Positions 62,301 through 64,000 of a stretch of 64,000 nucleotides of DNA are shown here, one piece after another. Under the pieces are notes generated by a model, which was given only the letters and a program-made list of their open reading frames with translations, searched no databases and was not told the DNA's origin. The translations under genes were made by a program, and so were the position numbers. How positions within the stretch are numbered: position 1 is the first letter of the stretch; every line of letters starts with the position of its first letter. Source of the DNA: Chamaea fasciata (lineage: Eukaryota; Chordata; Aves; Passeriformes; Sylviidae); NCBI GenBank assembly GCA_029207755.1, contig JARCOQ010000002.1, forward strand, positions 55,393,172 through 55,457,171, in the 5' to 3' direction.

Positions 62301-63245
62301 AACATTAAAGGCTTTTAGTGCAGGATTTAGCCTAGTATTTGAAATACTCGTGGTCTTTGCTCTATGTTCTCCAGGGAGGACACAAACTTTCCATGATTTT
62401 GCTCCTATTCTCAGTCTTTTATTTCCATTATCGTTCCAGACTGTTTGCATTTGCCTTAAAAGCTTTCCTCTTTGCCTTCTTCTTCCTCCTTCTTTTATAT
62501 GTAGGATAGTGGTTTAGAAAGAATGAACAAGGGAAAATGGGAAGACTTCTTCATGATACCTCACAGAGACAGAATTTACTTCGTGAAGCAGAGTTAAGCT
62601 GTCGTACACAACCAATTAAGTGTATGCTGTCTTTTACTGTGCATGCATGCCCTTATGGAGGTAATAGTAATTTATGTTGGTAGCTTCTGTCATTCTCTCT
62701 TAGTGACCTGGGCTCAGACTGTGACATGTTCAGTGCAGCTTGACAGTGAGGGAAGAAGACCTATATATATACACAGTTGTAAGACAGGATTGTTAAAACT
62801 GAGGTAGTAAGGTGAAGTTAAAGATCATATTGTTTGCTCGTCATTTGCAAGCAGGTAAAAATCAGGTCTGGTAACTCTTGCAAGGTCCTTGACCAGTCAT
62901 TAAACTACTTACCTTAAGAAAGACCTGCCAAGCTGGCAATTAATGGGACATAGTGCAGCCAAGAATGTTTTAAAATTAGTCGTGTATGAAATTGTGGCAT
63001 AAATTTCTTTTGCCTCCCTACAGTTTCTGCTGGTTCATAAGTGGCGAATCACTGCTGGTCTCTTATTGAACTGGAACTGGGCTTATCTGAAATCATACTA
63101 AATGTAGAGATGATTTTGCACTTTTTGGTATTGGAAGATGAGTTGCAATCTTTAAGAGATATATGCTAAAATATAAAGCAAGAGTATACTTTGTATGTAT
63201 TAGTTTTTTCTGAGATTACATATGTACATTTTACCTGAAAAATGC

Positions 63246-63259
63246 ATATATATATATAT
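63246..63259. repeat. (TA)7 dinucleotide repeat
   Basis: A short alternating TA run followed by 'tgtgggtatatgtgtacagtatac', part of a slightly longer AT/GT-rich low-complexity patch. Confidence 0.8.
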
Positions 63260-63719
63260 GTGGGTATATGTGTACAGTATACATATTTTCTATAATTGTT
63301 TGCATCTAAAGTACAGCTATTATGTACCTTCCTTGCTTTGGCCTGATTGTAGGCTTGTTTCTTTTCAAGACAACTGTTTGCTTGACTCCGAGAAGAGCAT
63401 CAACAAAACCAGCCTTGGCTTTTGACACCTGATTGCTTCTTGGTATCTTAAACACAGTAACCCTCATCTCCATATTTCCATGTATGAACTCTCATAGACT
63501 ACCAATAGCATTTACAGGTCTTAGTATTTAGGAACCTGAGCCATAAATGAGGGCCCTCCATTTGTGAGGGCGCAGCACAGGGATGTATGTAAGCCATTTA
63601 GGAAAGCAGCTGAAGGGCAGTGAGGTAAGAGGGAACAGAAGGCTATGGGTGGGTTGGAGAAATACAAGGAAGTGGTGACACAGTATTGACCAGCATGGTA
63701 AGTGGTGGGTTTAACACAT

Positions 63720-63758
63720 TAAAAAAAAATATATATATATATATGTATATATATATAT
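63720..63758. repeat. A10 plus (TA)n repeat
   Basis: A ten-base A run passes into an alternating TA tract with one TG interruption at about 63744. A typical slippage-prone low-complexity patch. Confidence 0.85.
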
Positions 63759-64000
63759 TTGGAGGCATCTCAACAAAACACATTTTAATGGATTCTGCTT
63801 GGAAATATTTAGCTAGTACAGTGGAAACTAACATCACCATAAAAAGTGGGAAAATATATTAGGTGTGAGATTACAGTAAAGAATTTTTAGAATTGAGAAC
63901 AAGTTATGTTGGATGCACAAAGACAAAGAGGAGTGATGTGGTTAAAGTGAATAACAAAGGAAAACAACTTTTGCAACAGGCAAGATATTGTGTGTCAGAT

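Larger units (their letters stand above)
59309..64000 (+). other. Presumed intron to the right window edge
   Basis: AT-rich DNA with no recognised exon. It contains the two TA repeats listed separately and short A/T runs (about 59889 and 61691). Confidence 0.5.

Overview
The window is nuclear DNA from a bird, most likely a passerine. It is AT-rich and intron-dense, with one CpG island. Its interspersed repeats are CR1 LINE 3' ends in both orientations, avian endogenous-retrovirus LTRs, and a SINE made of a tRNA-Ile-like head joined to a CR1-like tail, a SINE type known from passerines. There is no sign of bacterial, plasmid or phage gene organisation. All calls were made by eye, with no database search.

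Layout, left to right. 1-281 is a CR1 3' end inside the last intron of a gene that enters from the left. 1863-2027 is the only convincing protein-coding exon: 54 codons of charged, Trp/Leu/Glu-rich sequence that I recognise as the C-terminus of CCDC122. A polyadenylation signal follows 8 bases after the stop. About 21 kb of intergenic DNA follows (2.1-23.9 kb), holding a CR1 copy (6455-6647), an LTR-like segment (~12818-13056), the tRNA/CR1 SINE (~15204-15334), long homopolymers (C26, T20, T23, A46) and two clusters of transcription-factor-like motifs. At 23.9-25.6 kb lies a strong CpG island whose plus strand has no ATG for about 820 bases and ends in a good splice donor at 25166. This looks like the promoter and non-coding first exon of a plus-strand gene. 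In human 13q14.11, CCDC122 and ENOX1 lie next to each other in the same orientation, so ENOX1 is the best candidate; that name rests on synteny, not on protein sequence. The remaining ~39 kb shows no coding exon and fits a long first intron. It carries CR1 copies at 42.9 and 59.1 kb, a 2.2 kb remnant of CR1 ORF2 on the minus strand (46.56-48.79 kb), two LTRs (52.3-53.1 kb plus, 57.5-58.0 kb minus), poly-T tracts and TA repeats.

The window therefore looks like a tail-to-head junction of two vertebrate genes plus ordinary bird repeats. I found no convincing new biological system. The items most worth a second look are the 44-T tract ending in an acceptor-like TTGCAG just behind the first-exon donor, the ATG-free G-quadruplex leader, the 26-base poly-C run, the tRNA/CR1 SINE, and the LTR with closely spaced TATA and AATAAA signals.
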